Below, piece after piece: positions 46,424-55,347 of a DNA stretch of 64,000 bases. Source of the DNA: Anaerolineaceae bacterium oral taxon 439 (GTDB lineage Bacteria; Chloroflexota; Anaerolineae; Anaerolineales; Anaerolineaceae); the NCBI GenBank assembly GCA_001717545.1, contig CP017039.1, positions 2,542,001 to 2,606,000 on the forward strand, in the 5' to 3' direction. The notes under the pieces are model-generated. The model saw only the letters and a list, made by a program, of their open reading frames with translations, searched no databases and was not told the origin of the DNA. A program made the translations under genes and the position numbers. How positions within the stretch are numbered: the first letter of the stretch is position 1; every line of letters begins with the position of its first letter.

Positions 46424-47167
46424 TCAACTGTCAAAAATCGGCAGATCGATCACGGTCGTCCAGAAAAACGCGATCATCGCCAACAGGTAGCGCAGGTTCT
46501 CCCGATCGTCCGCCACAGCGACCGGCATATCGATCTGGTTCAGGATCGATTCCGATTTCTTACTCGGCGAAAACATGGCTTCCAGACGGCTGCGAAAGTC
46601 CATTTCTTTCTGCTGCAGCCCGTATGAAAACCGCAGCTCCGCCTTCCCGGCTTCCTCCGCCTCGCGCATCTCGTCAAACGAATATGACCGCTCCCAATCA
46701 AAATCCTTCGCGCAGGAATACACGCATTTCCGATGCCGCGCCGGCTGAAAATGCGCAATGCCGACCCGAGTCCCCGCCGCGTCGAAAATCCGGTTCGGAT
46801 ACGTCGTTACGAAGCGAAAAAGGCGATGGTTCGGATAGAGAACTTCGACCGCCCCGAGCGGTTCTTCGTCCGCCGAATACAGGTGGACCCGCCGCGCGGT
46901 CAGGTTGCGTTTTTTATCGAGAAGAACCTTCTTCGACTCATCTTCCGGGATAAAGCTTCCGTAAATTTCCTCCGGCGTATTGATGTCCGGGTTGAACGGG
47001 TTGTACCTCGCGACCAGGAATGCGCCTTTTTTCTGATATTCCGCAGGCTGCTGATAGACGAAGGGGCTGACGAACGAGAAAGCGTATTGATGAAATGTAT
47101 CCGAGAAATGGACGATCCGATTCACCGTTCCCTCGACAGGGAACCGGATAGCGTTAAAATCGATCAT
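46424..47167 (-). CDS. conserved hypothetical protein
   Basis: A 247-residue soluble-looking protein that I do not recognise. It has no signal peptide; a single hydrophobic stretch near the C-terminus (YLLAMIAFFWTTVIDLPIF) may be a membrane anchor or core helix. The middle contains HLYSADEEPLGAVEVLYPNHRLFRFVTTYPNRIFDAAG (by outline, about 95-135), reminiscent of tubby/LURP-type beta-barrel proteins that follow a membrane environment, but the likeness is weak. The start at 47167 is favoured over 47176 because AGGAAA is then 9-11 bases upstream rather than touching the ATG. Confidence 0.6.
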   Translation of the reverse strand: MIDFNAIRFPVEGTVNRIVHFSDTFHQYAFSFVSPFVYQQPAEYQKKGAFLVARYNPFNPDINTPEEIYGSFIPEDESKKVLLDKKRNLTARRVHLYSADEEPLGAVEVLYPNHRLFRFVTTYPNRIFDAAGTRVGIAHFQPARHRKCVYSCAKDFDWERSYSFDEMREAEEAGKAELRFSYGLQQKEMDFRSRLEAMFSPSKKSESILNQIDMPVAVADDRENLRYLLAMIAFFWTTVIDLPIFDS

Positions 47168-47454
47168 GATAATCATTTCCTATTCTTACTCAAGTAGTTT
47201 TTTCTGACGCATTTCTTACACACATCTTCCCTTTTGATTATAACCCGCGAATCCACCATAATCCAAAACTCCCCCAACCGCATTCGCGTCATGCCAGTCG
47301 GAGGTTCCTCCGGAAGCGCGGGTGCGTTTCGAGCCGAAAGCGGACGAACGCCGCGTTGGCGTAAACCTTGCACAAATGAGGATGAATCAGCCGGCTCGCG
47401 CGAAACCCAGTTCCGAGGCTGAAGCTTAAGGCAGTTGGAGGCACTGACGATCCG
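47168..47454. other. divergent intergenic region
   Basis: This 287-base gap separates two divergent genes. It contains a minus-strand frame of ~100 codons with no ribosome-binding site and no recognisable product, which I do not call. No clear promoter or RNA structure is visible. Confidence 0.5.
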
Positions 47455-49851
47455 TTGTTCAATATCAACATTCTCCCGATACATCTCGTATATGGACGCA
47501 ACTTAGGCGAACTCCCCGGACTCAAGGTTCATCCTGCGCCGAAAAACGCCGTACGATCGCGGGCGAGCGATCTCCTGATCGTCCTGATATCGATTGAAAA
47601 CGGGAAAGTCGGCGCGGAAACGCTCGCCGAATGGAACGAGCTGATCGCTGCGTCCTATTTTACCGCTCGCGGTTCGTTTACAATGGGATTCACCGCCGCG
47701 GTCAGATCGTTCGCGGACACGCTGCAAAAAGAGTTCCGCGATCGCGAAGCGCCAAACGTGCTTCTGAATCTGGCCGTCATTCGCGATCGGACAATGCTCG
47801 TCGGGCATTCGGGTCCGGTAACGACGACAGTGGTCTGCTCGGATCATGTTCAGAATTTTCAGGACATGTCGTCGGAAGGCGCTCGTCAGGCAACGGAAGG
47901 GCTCCGCTTTTTTCAAATCGAACTTCATTCCGGCGATATTATTTTCCTGTCCCCGTTCGTCCCGAGCGGCTGGACGAACCAGTCAATCCTTGAAGCGATG
48001 AGCTCGTCGCCGGTCAACGTCATACGGTACCTGCTGAATCAGGCGAACGGGAATCTGCAATGCGCCGTTATTCAGGTTAAGGTCGGGCACGGCGAAATCA
48101 GCTACCGGTACAAATCGCCGATCGTCGCCAGGGTTGAACTCGGCGGCGCCGGTCCGGACGAGGACGACGTTTACCAGCCGACCCCTGAAGAGATCAGCGA
48201 AATCGAGGACCGGATCCGCGCCGCCGAAGAACCGGCCAGAGCGCCAGAGAACGGGCCCGCCGTCCCTGCGTCCTCCAACCGACCGCTTTTCCGTCTTCGC
48301 GTCCCCGCCGACCCGTTCCCGTTTACGATCCAGAAAAGACCGCTTCCCGAAAATAACGCGGCGTCCGACGAAGAAAACCGCCGAACGCGCCTTGAAGCGA
48401 TGGGGAAAGTTGAGATTCCGACGTTTATCGGCGAGAGCGAAGCGCGCCGCCGATCGGAAATCAACGAACCGGAGACGCGCTTGGAAGAAACTGGCCCGAG
48501 CGAAACGCCGGACGAAGAAACCGGAGCGCCGTTCCAGAGCGCCCGCGAACGCGTCCGGGCCGAACGGAGGAAACGCGGAACGTGTCCCGCCGCCCCGCCC
48601 GCCGCTCGCGGGCCCAAGCCGAAGCGAAAACGCGTCCCGCTGAAAAACGTCCTTTTCGTTCTCGCGCTGACGATCCTGATCCCCGCGATCGTCGGGGTCG
48701 TCGTGATCGGGTGGTACGTGTCGAACTCGAATCAGAGTTCCTACCGCGTCAACTTAAGCGGCGCGGTATCTTCCGCTAAAATCGCGCTCGCTTACGACGA
48801 TCCGACGCTGAAACGAGCCGCCTGGGAAAAGGTTATCGAATTTTTAGACGAGGCGAAAAAATTCGGTTCGTCAAACGCGGCGTCCGAGCTTCGCGCCCAG
48901 GCGAACGAATCGATCGACCAGCTCGATAACGGCATCCCGATTCGCTACTATTACGCGCTGGCTGCGTTCCTTCCCGCCGAAACCAACCTGATTAAATTAG
49001 AAGCCGCCGGCGATTTCCTCTATGGGCTCGACGGGACGAGCGGCGGGATTTTACGCTTCGCCCGAAGCGATAAAGGCTTTCTCGCAGATCGTACGTTCCG
49101 CTGCGGCCCCGGAACGTACCCTTCGTACGCTGATCCCGAAGAAAACGATCCGATTTCGGTTGGGAAGATCGTCGATTTTACCATCCTCCCGATCGAAAAC
49201 GCGCTCGATCGAATCCTGATCGGCGTCGACCGGACGGCGAACGTTCTCTACTGTTCGCAGAATCTTCAAGGCGCGGCGGGGACGATCCATCCCCCTGTCG
49301 GCGGGTGGGGCGAAATCAGCGCGATTCAATTCGAAAACAGGCGGCTGTACCTTCTCGACGCCGGGAAAAACGCGATTCAAAGCGTTCCTTACCTTGGAAA
49401 AAGCGGCGTCGGGTCAGACGCTGAATCGTACTTCGGCTCAAAGGGACCGCCGCTGTACGACGTAATCGATTTCAAGATCATCAAGACGGACGTTTTCCTG
49501 CTCCGAAAAAACGGCGGAATTGACGTCTGCGACTATAAGGGATATGCGCCGGACTGCGATTTCGTCGAAACGGTCAGCTCGGCGGACGGGCTCCGGACAT
49601 TCCGGATCGCCGACCGCGGCTTCTTCGATATCCAGGTCAACAACGCGCCGGACACTTCGCTTTATCTTTTCGACCGCAGCCGGCAATCGATGATCAATCT
49701 GACGCTGAAGCTTAACCTCGTTCGTTACCTCGTTCCCGACCGCTTTAAGAGCGACGCCACGGACGAAACCGCGACCGCTTTTACCTTCTTTGACCGGGCG
49801 ACGCCGATATGGGCGGCCGGGAACCGGCTTTTCGTTGGGACGCTTCCCTGA
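47455..49851 (+). CDS. membrane protein with PP2C-like N-terminal domain and extracellular propeller-like region
   Basis: A 798-residue protein in three parts. Residues 1-235 look like a PPM/PP2C-fold phosphatase domain: FTMGFTAAVRSFADTLQKEF, LNLAVIRDRTMLVGHSGPVTTTVV, and LHSGDIIFLSP correspond to the phosphatase core strands, but the usual metal-binding Asp of GD motifs are not obvious (VGHSGP), so it may be a degenerate phosphatase. Residues 240-390 are a Pro/Glu/Arg-rich linker. About 395-420 is one membrane helix (VLFVLALTILIPAIVGVVVIGWYV). The rest (about 480-798) has repeated beta blocks (GDFLYGLDGTSGGILRF, RRLYLLDAGKNAIQSV) like a beta-propeller. It starts with TTG at 47455 after GGAGG; the start is uncertain. 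A role in surface sensing is inferred. Confidence 0.6.
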   Translation: MFNINILPIHLVYGRNLGELPGLKVHPAPKNAVRSRASDLLIVLISIENGKVGAETLAEWNELIAASYFTARGSFTMGFTAAVRSFADTLQKEFRDREAPNVLLNLAVIRDRTMLVGHSGPVTTTVVCSDHVQNFQDMSSEGARQATEGLRFFQIELHSGDIIFLSPFVPSGWTNQSILEAMSSSPVNVIRYLLNQANGNLQCAVIQVKVGHGEISYRYKSPIVARVELGGAGPDEDDVYQPTPEEISEIEDRIRAAEEPARAPENGPAVPASSNRPLFRLRVPADPFPFTIQKRPLPENNAASDEENRRTRLEAMGKVEIPTFIGESEARRRSEINEPETRLEETGPSETPDEETGAPFQSARERVRAERRKRGTCPAAPPAARGPKPKRKRVPLKNVLFVLALTILIPAIVGVVVIGWYVSNSNQSSYRVNLSGAVSSAKIALAYDDPTLKRAAWEKVIEFLDEAKKFGSSNAASELRAQANESIDQLDNGIPIRYYYALAAFLPAETNLIKLEAAGDFLYGLDGTSGGILRFARSDKGFLADRTFRCGPGTYPSYADPEENDPISVGKIVDFTILPIENALDRILIGVDRTANVLYCSQNLQGAAGTIHPPVGGWGEISAIQFENRRLYLLDAGKNAIQSVPYLGKSGVGSDAESYFGSKGPPLYDVIDFKIIKTDVFLLRKNGGIDVCDYKGYAPDCDFVETVSSADGLRTFRIADRGFFDIQVNNAPDTSLYLFDRSRQSMINLTLKLNLVRYLVPDRFKSDATDETATAFTFFDRATPIWAAGNRLFVGTLP

Positions 49852-49863
49852 AGCTCCGGAGCG

Positions 49864-50622
49864 CTACGGGACGAAGATATTGTACTCAAATTCGCAGAAT
49901 GTCTCCTGATCGTTTTTCAGCGCATACGCCGACGTAAACTTCCCGTCGCCCCCGACCTCGTCCGGCGCAACCATAACGATCGAATATTCGATTTCGTCGT
50001 CGATCGCGACGGTTCCCTGCGGAAGGGCGTAGGCGTAAATCGGCGTTTTTTCCGCTTTCAGCCCGGAAACCCATTCCATCATGACTTCGTTCCCCCACTC
50101 TTTCGACCCGGTATTCCGAATTCGAATCGTAAAGTTAAACTCAGCGCCGCGGCTGAATTCGCCGTAATAATACGGGCTCAGCAGCGTCGTTTCGCAGTCA
50201 TATCCGGACGGATTCGGCGTCCGCGTCGGCGTCAGCGTAGGCTGCTGCGTGCCCTCCGGGACCGGGGTCACGGTTGGGAACCGCGCTAACGCTTCGAGGG
50301 CATCCAGCCGTTCCGACAGCTCGGTAATTTCCGCCCGCAGCGCCGCGTTTTCCTCCTCCAACGCTTTCAGGCGGTCTTCGAGCAGCGAAGCCGCCTGCTC
50401 CACGATTTTATCCAGATCGATTGACAGCGGCTCGATCACGTCCAAGTCCGGCTCAGCAAACGTCGGAACCGTTGGAGTCCTCAATAACGGGATCGAATTC
50501 GGTGTTGCGTCCGTTTGTGAATAGACCGGCGAATGGCGAATGAGCCCGACGAAGGGCGCGGCCGCGATCAGGATTCCGATCAGGACGCGTCCAGCCAAGG
50601 CAGATTTTTTTCTTTGGTTCAT
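49864..50622 (-). CDS. secreted protein with coiled coil and NBR1-like Ig domain
   Basis: A 252-residue exported protein. Residues 9-36 are a signal peptide or anchor ending at SPVYSQ. Residues about 60-110 form a coiled coil (VEQAASLLEDRLKALEEENAALRAEITELSERL, by outline), then a Thr/Pro linker (TVTPVPEGTQQPTLTPTRTP), then an NBR1-like Ig-fold domain (residues about 140-252: FNFTIRIRNTGSKEWGNEVMMEW, then PQGTVAIDDEIEYSIVMVAP). Such domains are common on the surface of Anaerolineae. The start at 50622 is certain from AAAGGAGG. A hairpin GGAATGA-TCATTCC (50636-50655) lies just upstream of the ribosome-binding site. Function unknown; probably a structural or adhesive surface protein. Confidence 0.75.
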   Translation of the reverse strand: MNQRKKSALAGRVLIGILIAAAPFVGLIRHSPVYSQTDATPNSIPLLRTPTVPTFAEPDLDVIEPLSIDLDKIVEQAASLLEDRLKALEEENAALRAEITELSERLDALEALARFPTVTPVPEGTQQPTLTPTRTPNPSGYDCETTLLSPYYYGEFSRGAEFNFTIRIRNTGSKEWGNEVMMEWVSGLKAEKTPIYAYALPQGTVAIDDEIEYSIVMVAPDEVGGDGKFTSAYALKNDQETFCEFEYNIFVP

Positions 50623-50818
50623 GTTGACCTCCTTTGGAATGAAAAAAATCATTCCTGAATTTAAGTGTACCTGGAATCCGGTTGAATTTTTCCTCCCAGC
50701 CGCTCTCTTTTCGTGAACGGTCATGACTTTTCGCGCTTCCGGAACCGAACGAAGCGAAATCCCGGTAAAATAATTTTATCGCTTTAGTTCGTTAGCGCAA
50801 TAAATGAAAGGAGTTCGT

Positions 50819-51583
50819 ATGAAAAAGTCAACCTTATGGGCGATTATACTGGTCATCTTATCCGTTTTTTCAATCGCGGGCTGCGCCGGAGAAAAGGGCG
50901 CTGAAAAGGTTACTTACCGAGTCGCGACCGATCCTGTCTGGCCTCCGTTCCAGATGATCGACGAGGAAACGAAAGAAATTATCGGATTCGAGACCGATCT
51001 CGTCCGAGAAATCGGCGCAGCCGCCGGCTTCGACGTCGAATTCGTTAACGTCAGCTTCGACGCGCTGATCGCCGGAATTTCCACCTGCCAGTATGATATC
51101 GCCGCCTCGACGATCACGATCACGGAAGAGCGAAAGAAAACGACGCTGTTCTCGGATCCGCTCGTCAAGCTCGGACAGGTCATGACCGTCGGCGACGGTT
51201 CCGATCTCGCGGAAAAAGACGATTTCGCCGGAAAGATCGTCGGCGGGCAGACCGGGACGACCGGCGCAATCATGGCGCAGGAATGGGAAGCCGAAGGTGT
51301 GAGCGTTTACCGTGGGTACGATTCGATCGATCTGGCGTTCCTTGACGTCAAGAACGGACAGCTCGACGGCGTCCTCTCGGATAATACGATGGCCGAAAGC
51401 TACGTTAAGACGCTGGGCGGACTGAAAATCGTCGGGCCGCTCTACTCCGAAGAGGAAATTGCGATCGCGATCTGCCGAAGTAAGCCGGAAATCGCGGAAA
51501 AGATCAACGAAGCGCTGAAAAAACTTCACGAGAACGGGAAATTCGACGAGCTCTATCGTAAGTACTTCGACTCCGAAACGTAA
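50819..51583 (+). CDS. polar amino-acid ABC transporter substrate-binding lipoprotein
   Basis: A 254-residue family 3 solute-binding protein. The lipobox is SIAGC (Cys22), followed by the mature domain opening YRVATDPVWPPFQMID, then GFETDLVREIGAAAG, DIAASTITITEERKKT and the second-lobe block GGQTGTTGAIMAQEW. These are the HisJ/GlnH/ArtJ-type markers. The start at 50819 is chosen over 50804 because AAAGGAG lies between them. A paralogue follows and the matching permease and ATPase are 2 kb away on the other strand. Ligand is likely a polar amino acid; which one cannot be read directly. Confidence 0.9.
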   Translation: MKKSTLWAIILVILSVFSIAGCAGEKGAEKVTYRVATDPVWPPFQMIDEETKEIIGFETDLVREIGAAAGFDVEFVNVSFDALIAGISTCQYDIAASTITITEERKKTTLFSDPLVKLGQVMTVGDGSDLAEKDDFAGKIVGGQTGTTGAIMAQEWEAEGVSVYRGYDSIDLAFLDVKNGQLDGVLSDNTMAESYVKTLGGLKIVGPLYSEEEIAIAICRSKPEIAEKINEALKKLHENGKFDELYRKYFDSET

Positions 51584-51656
51584 CGATCGAGGCGAAGGAC
51601 GCAGGAGCGAATGTACGGAATCTTCGACGCAGTGCGAGCGCTAAGCGGTTTCTCGT

Positions 51657-51662
51657 TATAAT
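51657..51662 (+). promoter_or_regulatory. -10 element of the second amino-acid binding-protein gene
   Basis: TATAAT 38 bases before the ATG at 51700. No clear -35. It suggests the two binding-protein genes have separate promoters. Confidence 0.45.
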
Positions 51663-51699
51663 AAAACGCGGAAACGAATCACGCAGGAGATATTTAAAA

Positions 51700-52467
51700 A
51701 TGAAAAAAGGTTTAATTACGACGCTGATTATCCTTGCCGTCATCGCGGTTATCGCTGGAATCTGGTTCTTCACGCAGCCGAAAGAAACCGTCTATCGCGT
51801 TGGAACGGAGCCGACCTGGCCGCCATTCGAAATGATCGACGAAACGACGAAGGAAGAAACCGGGTTTGACATCGAGCTGATCAAAGCGATCGCCGACATA
51901 CAGGGCTTCAAAATCGAAATTGAAAGCACGAGTTTCGACGGCCTGATTACCGGAATCGCAAACGGAACGTTCGATATCGGCGCCTCCGCGATTACGATTA
52001 CCGAGGAACGCAAGGCGCAGATGCTCTTCTCCGAACCGTACATTTCAATCGGGCAGATCATGACCGTCCGCGAAGATTCTGAATGGGTTGAAAAAGCGGA
52101 TTTTACCGGAAAGGTCATCGGCGCGCAGCTCGGTACGACAGGCGCGATCCTGGCTCAGGAATGGGTCGACGCTGGCGACGGCCCGGCGGAAGTTAAGAAA
52201 TATGATACGATCGACCTGGCTTATCTGGACCTGAAAAACGGCCAGATCGACGGCGTATTAGCCGACGACACGATGGCGGCCGGATACATCAAATCCCTCG
52301 GCGGGCTGAAGACGGTCGGCAAACCGTATTCAGGCGAAGACCTCGGTTTCGCCGTCGCCCCGGGACATGAAGACCTGGTCAGGCTGATCAATGAAGGCGT
52401 CGCGAAATTAAAGGGAAACGGCGAGTATCAGAAACTCTTCGACAAGTATTTCACCGACGCGCAATAA
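51700..52467 (+). CDS. polar amino-acid ABC transporter substrate-binding protein, paralogue
   Basis: A 255-residue family 3 binding protein closely similar to its neighbour: YRVGTEPTWPPFEMID, GFDIELIKAIADIQG, DIGASAITITEERKAQ, GAQLGTTGAILAQEW, and GQIDGVLADDTMA. Residues 1-25 are a hydrophobic anchor (LITTLIILAVIAVIAGIWFF) with no lipobox cysteine, so it may stay tethered by an uncleaved helix or be cut by another peptidase. GCAGGAG precedes the ATG. A strong terminator follows. Differences in the pocket may give a different amino acid specificity from the first copy. Confidence 0.9.
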   Translation: MKKGLITTLIILAVIAVIAGIWFFTQPKETVYRVGTEPTWPPFEMIDETTKEETGFDIELIKAIADIQGFKIEIESTSFDGLITGIANGTFDIGASAITITEERKAQMLFSEPYISIGQIMTVREDSEWVEKADFTGKVIGAQLGTTGAILAQEWVDAGDGPAEVKKYDTIDLAYLDLKNGQIDGVLADDTMAAGYIKSLGGLKTVGKPYSGEDLGFAVAPGHEDLVRLINEGVAKLKGNGEYQKLFDKYFTDAQ

Positions 52468-52498
52468 AAGTTAAAAAGACTGGTTCCGAACAAGAGAG

Positions 52499-52525
52499 AA
52501 AGCGGGTTTTCACCCGCTTTTTTTT
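52499..52525 (+). terminator. terminator after the second amino-acid binding-protein gene
   Basis: AAAGCGGGT (52499-52507), loop TTTC, ACCCGCTTT (52512-52520) and T8 (52518-52525). Confidence 0.95.
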
Positions 52526-52546
52526 ACTTCACCCATATTATCAATT

Positions 52547-52564
52547 CCCGTACGCGCGTACGGG
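52547..52564. repeat. 18-bp perfect palindrome
   Basis: CCCGTACGCGCGTACGGG is fully self-complementary and lies one base beyond the stop codon of the DDAH-family gene. It may form a hairpin at the 3' end of that message; it lacks a T tract. Confidence 0.7.
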
Positions 52565-52565
52565 T

Positions 52566-53360
52566 TCAGAAAGACAACGACGGAAGGCGCAGCGATAAGC
52601 AGCTCAGGCCGCCGTCCTGTTTCCTGAACTCGCTGACCTGAATCGTCGTCACTTTAAATCCGGCGTCAATGAGCAGCTGCCGCGTCTTTGGGAAGCCCTC
52701 CGGGAAGAGGACCGCGTCTCCTAAACGAATACAATTCGCCGCATATTCTTCTCCCGGATCGACGCTGATCCGGCGGTACGACGCAAAAGCCGGGTGCGCC
52801 AGAATCGCCTCCAAGCCGATCACCGTGCGATCGCCTATATAGCTTATCCCGGTTTTGAGATGCAGCAGGCCCTGAATCTCCAGAATGGATACGAAATCAT
52901 ACGTAAACCCGTACCGGGCTACGATCGCGGCCAGCTGATCCGCGCCGGCCCGGTTCGTTCGCTTTGAGATGCCGATAAAGAAATGATCCTCCGCCCGGCA
53001 GATATCGCCGCCCTCGAGCGTCCCCGGAGCCTCGATCCGTTCGATCCGATCGCCGTAGATTTCACGGATTGTCGGCTCGATCCGGGCGGTTTCGCCGTTC
53101 CGATTCTTTGTCGCAGGGTTCGTCAGGATCGCCACGCGATCCGTCACGATCGCCGGGTCTTCAACGAAGCAGCTGTCCGGGAAATCGTTCATCGCCGGCA
53201 GCGTTTTAACCGGAATTCCCGCCGCGTCAAACGCCGCGATATAGGCTGAATGCTGCGATTTCGCCAGAGCAGCGTCCGCTTTTCCAAGCAGCCCCGGGGT
53301 CAGGCCCTGCCAGAAGGAATCGGAAGGGGTCCGCACGATGGCTCGTTCAATGATATTCAT
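52566..53360 (-). CDS. dimethylargininase (DDAH)/arginine deiminase-superfamily enzyme
   Basis: A 264-residue amidinotransferase-fold hydrolase. Family landmarks are NDFPDSCFVEDPAIV (Asp62, Glu67, Asp68 around the substrate), GTLEGGDI near 113-120, catalytic His167 in LLHLKTG, and nucleophile Cys254 in KQDGGLSCLSLR. Size and motifs match N-omega,N-omega-dimethylarginine dimethylaminohydrolase, which yields citrulline and a methylamine; close relatives deiminate arginine or other guanidino compounds. AAAGGA precedes the ATG. It sits between two amino-acid binding-protein genes and the amino-acid permease/ATPase genes, so a guanidino amino acid could be the common substrate (inference). Its citrulline could feed argG. 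Confidence 0.88.
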   Translation of the reverse strand: MNIIERAIVRTPSDSFWQGLTPGLLGKADAALAKSQHSAYIAAFDAAGIPVKTLPAMNDFPDSCFVEDPAIVTDRVAILTNPATKNRNGETARIEPTIREIYGDRIERIEAPGTLEGGDICRAEDHFFIGISKRTNRAGADQLAAIVARYGFTYDFVSILEIQGLLHLKTGISYIGDRTVIGLEAILAHPAFASYRRISVDPGEEYAANCIRLGDAVLFPEGFPKTRQLLIDAGFKVTTIQVSEFRKQDGGLSCLSLRLPSLSF

Positions 53361-53449
53361 AAATCAGTTATCCTTTCTCTCCGCGTCGATTAAAAAACTA
53401 TCGCTATCTTACCATCATTCCTGAATCTTCGCGCTTTTTTCGCGATCCC

Positions 53450-53472
53450 CCGATCAGCCGTCCGCCTGATCG
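53450..53472. repeat. inverted repeat upstream of the DDAH-family gene
   Basis: CCGATCAG (53450-53457) and CTGATCGG (53465-53472) form a perfect 8-bp stem with a 7-base loop. It could be an operator or a hairpin after the ATPase gene. Confidence 0.5.
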
Positions 53473-53589
53473 GCGTTGACCGTCCCGGCGAAGATGCGTT
53501 CGAGAAGGCGGTGGAAGAGAAAAACAGATTTTTCGTAAGATGCGACAAATACAGACAGCGGCGCAGTCCACGCCGCCAAAGACAAGCAC

Positions 53590-53617
53590 CCTGGTTCCCT
53601 GAAATCGGGAAACCAGG
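53590..53617 (-). terminator. hairpin directly after the amino-acid ATPase gene
   Basis: On the minus strand CCTGGTTTCCC (53617-53607) pairs with GGGAACCAGG (53599-53590), with one bulged base, immediately after the stop codon at 53618. No T tract follows, so it is a tail hairpin rather than a classical terminator. Confidence 0.5.
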
Positions 53618-54364
53618 TTACAGAATTTTACTCAAGAATATTTTCGTCCGCTCCTCTTTTGGATTGGTAAACAGCTCGCCGCGCGGGCCTTCCTCAACGA
53701 TTTTTCCGGAATCCATCAGCACGCAGCGATCCGCCGCCTGCCGCGCGAAGCCCATTTCATGCGACACGACAACCATCGTCATCCCATCGTTCGCCAGCCG
53801 GACCATGACTTCAAGGACCTCCTGGATCATCTCCGGATCGAGCGCGCTCGTCGGTTCGTCGAACAGCATGATCTCCGGATCCATCGCCAACGCCCGGGCG
53901 ATCGCGACGCGCTGCTGCTGACCGCCGGAAAGCTGAAGGGGGAACGCGGACGCCTTCTCGTAGATCCCGACTTTATCCAATAGCGCCAGCGCTTTCTTCT
54001 CAGCCTCTTCCGCCGACCGGCCGAGAACGATTTTCTGCGCCAGCGCGACGTTCTCCAGGACGCTCAGATGTGGAAAGAGATTAAACTGCTGAAAGACCAT
54101 TCCGACCTTCATCCGCAGCCGATTGATATCCCAGTCATGCACAACCGAACGGTTATCGACGAGAATATCCCCCTCGTCGATCTTTTCGAGCCGGTTGATA
54201 CTTCGAAGAAGCGTCGATTTTCCCGATCCGGACGGGCCGATGATCATGACGACTTCGCCCGGATAAATATCAAGCGACACGCCGCGAAGCGCCTGAACGT
54301 CGTTTTTAAAATATTTATAAACGTCGCGAATACGGATAACAGGGTCAGCCGTTTTTTCCATCAT
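53618..54364 (-). CDS. polar amino-acid ABC transporter ATP-binding protein (GlnQ-like)
   Basis: A 248-residue ATPase of the polar amino-acid uptake family. Walker [10 protein letters not shown] is near 43-51, the Q-loop [10 protein letters not shown] near 90, the signature LSGGQQQR near 144, Walker [14 protein letters not shown] near 164-176, and switch His in VVVSHEMGF. The permease stop and this start share bases (TAATG), so translation is coupled. The permease is upstream; the two binding proteins on the opposite strand are the likely partners. Confidence 0.95.
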   Translation of the reverse strand: MMEKTADPVIRIRDVYKYFKNDVQALRGVSLDIYPGEVVMIIGPSGSGKSTLLRSINRLEKIDEGDILVDNRSVVHDWDINRLRMKVGMVFQQFNLFPHLSVLENVALAQKIVLGRSAEEAEKKALALLDKVGIYEKASAFPLQLSGGQQQRVAIARALAMDPEIMLFDEPTSALDPEMIQEVLEVMVRLANDGMTMVVVSHEMGFARQAADRCVLMDSGKIVEEGPRGELFTNPKEERTKIFLSKIL

Positions 54365-55200
54365 TATTTCTCCAATTTCGTCTTATTTTCGACGATCCTG
54401 GCGATCCGCGCCGAGATCAGCGTCATCAACAAGTACAACAGCGCCATCATCAGGTAAGTTTCAATCGGACGAGAGCTGAACGAGAGAAATTCCCGCCCGC
54501 GCCGCGTCAGATCCGCGACTGAGACGACCGAAATCAACGAAGAGTCCTTCAGGAGCGCGATAAACTCGTTGCCGATCGTCGGCATGATCGAACGGTACGC
54601 CTGCGGCAGGATCACATACCGCATCGATTGCGACTTGGTCATTCCCAGCGACCGCGCCGCTTCCATCTGCCCCGTTGGCAGCGCCTCAATTCCGGCGCGA
54701 ACGATTTCCGCCATGTACGCGGCGTAGCAGATCGAAATCCCGACAATCGCCATGACAATCGGATTAGCGAGGTACTGCTGAAACGGACGGAAATGAATCG
54801 CGTTCCCGACCTGAACGATCAGGGCCGGAACCGCAAAGTACCAGACCAGCAACTGAACCAGCAGCGGAATTCCGCGGATAATCTCAACGTAAACCGAAGT
54901 GACCCCGTAGATCACCCGGTTCTTCGATACGCGCCCCAGACCGCAGATCAATCCCAGAATCATCGTCAGGGCAAACGTCGTAATCGTTATAAAAATCGTC
55001 ACGACAATTCCGTCCTGAACGAAGGTTAAAATTCGTCCGTACGGATCGGGCCGAAAGATCACCAGCAACAGGATCAGGGCAAATACGACGGCGACCAGGC
55101 CCCACCACGCGTCGATCGCAGAGAGCTCGCCAGCCTGCGGGAGTTTCGCGATCTTGCCGGAAATCGGCTCGCTCGCTTCTTTTTTCGATTCATTGCTCAT
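54364..55200 (-). CDS. polar amino-acid ABC transporter permease (HisM/GlnP-like)
   Basis: A 278-residue inner-membrane permease with five or six helices. [25 protein letters not shown] (about 60-84, by outline) and [19 protein letters not shown] are the usual openings of His/Glu/Gln/Arg permeases, and [22 protein letters not shown] near 180-201 is the EAA loop that contacts the ATPase. A 40-residue cytoplasmic N-terminus is longer than usual. ATG at 55200 is used; an in-frame TTG at 55206 has GGAG at closer spacing and cannot be excluded. Confidence 0.92.
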   Translation of the reverse strand: MSNESKKEASEPISGKIAKLPQAGELSAIDAWWGLVAVVFALILLLVIFRPDPYGRILTFVQDGIVVTIFITITTFALTMILGLICGLGRVSKNRVIYGVTSVYVEIIRGIPLLVQLLVWYFAVPALIVQVGNAIHFRPFQQYLANPIVMAIVGISICYAAYMAEIVRAGIEALPTGQMEAARSLGMTKSQSMRYVILPQAYRSIMPTIGNEFIALLKDSSLISVVSVADLTRRGREFLSFSSRPIETYLMMALLYLLMTLISARIARIVENKTKLEK

Positions 55201-55347
55201 TTTCAATCATTCTCCATCATGCGGTCAGGATCGGCGTCAATCGCGCCGCGCCGCTTAAAATCTGATTTCACCGTCCGGGAATGGATCAACGCAAATTTTA
55301 ACATATACCGGCTTGGGTAGATCGGTTTTCGGAACGCGCGCATGATT

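Noticed and set aside
47173-47484. A 103-codon minus-strand frame upstream of the PP2C-like gene
   Set aside because: No ribosome-binding site, no recognisable domain, and it overlaps the starts of both divergent genes.
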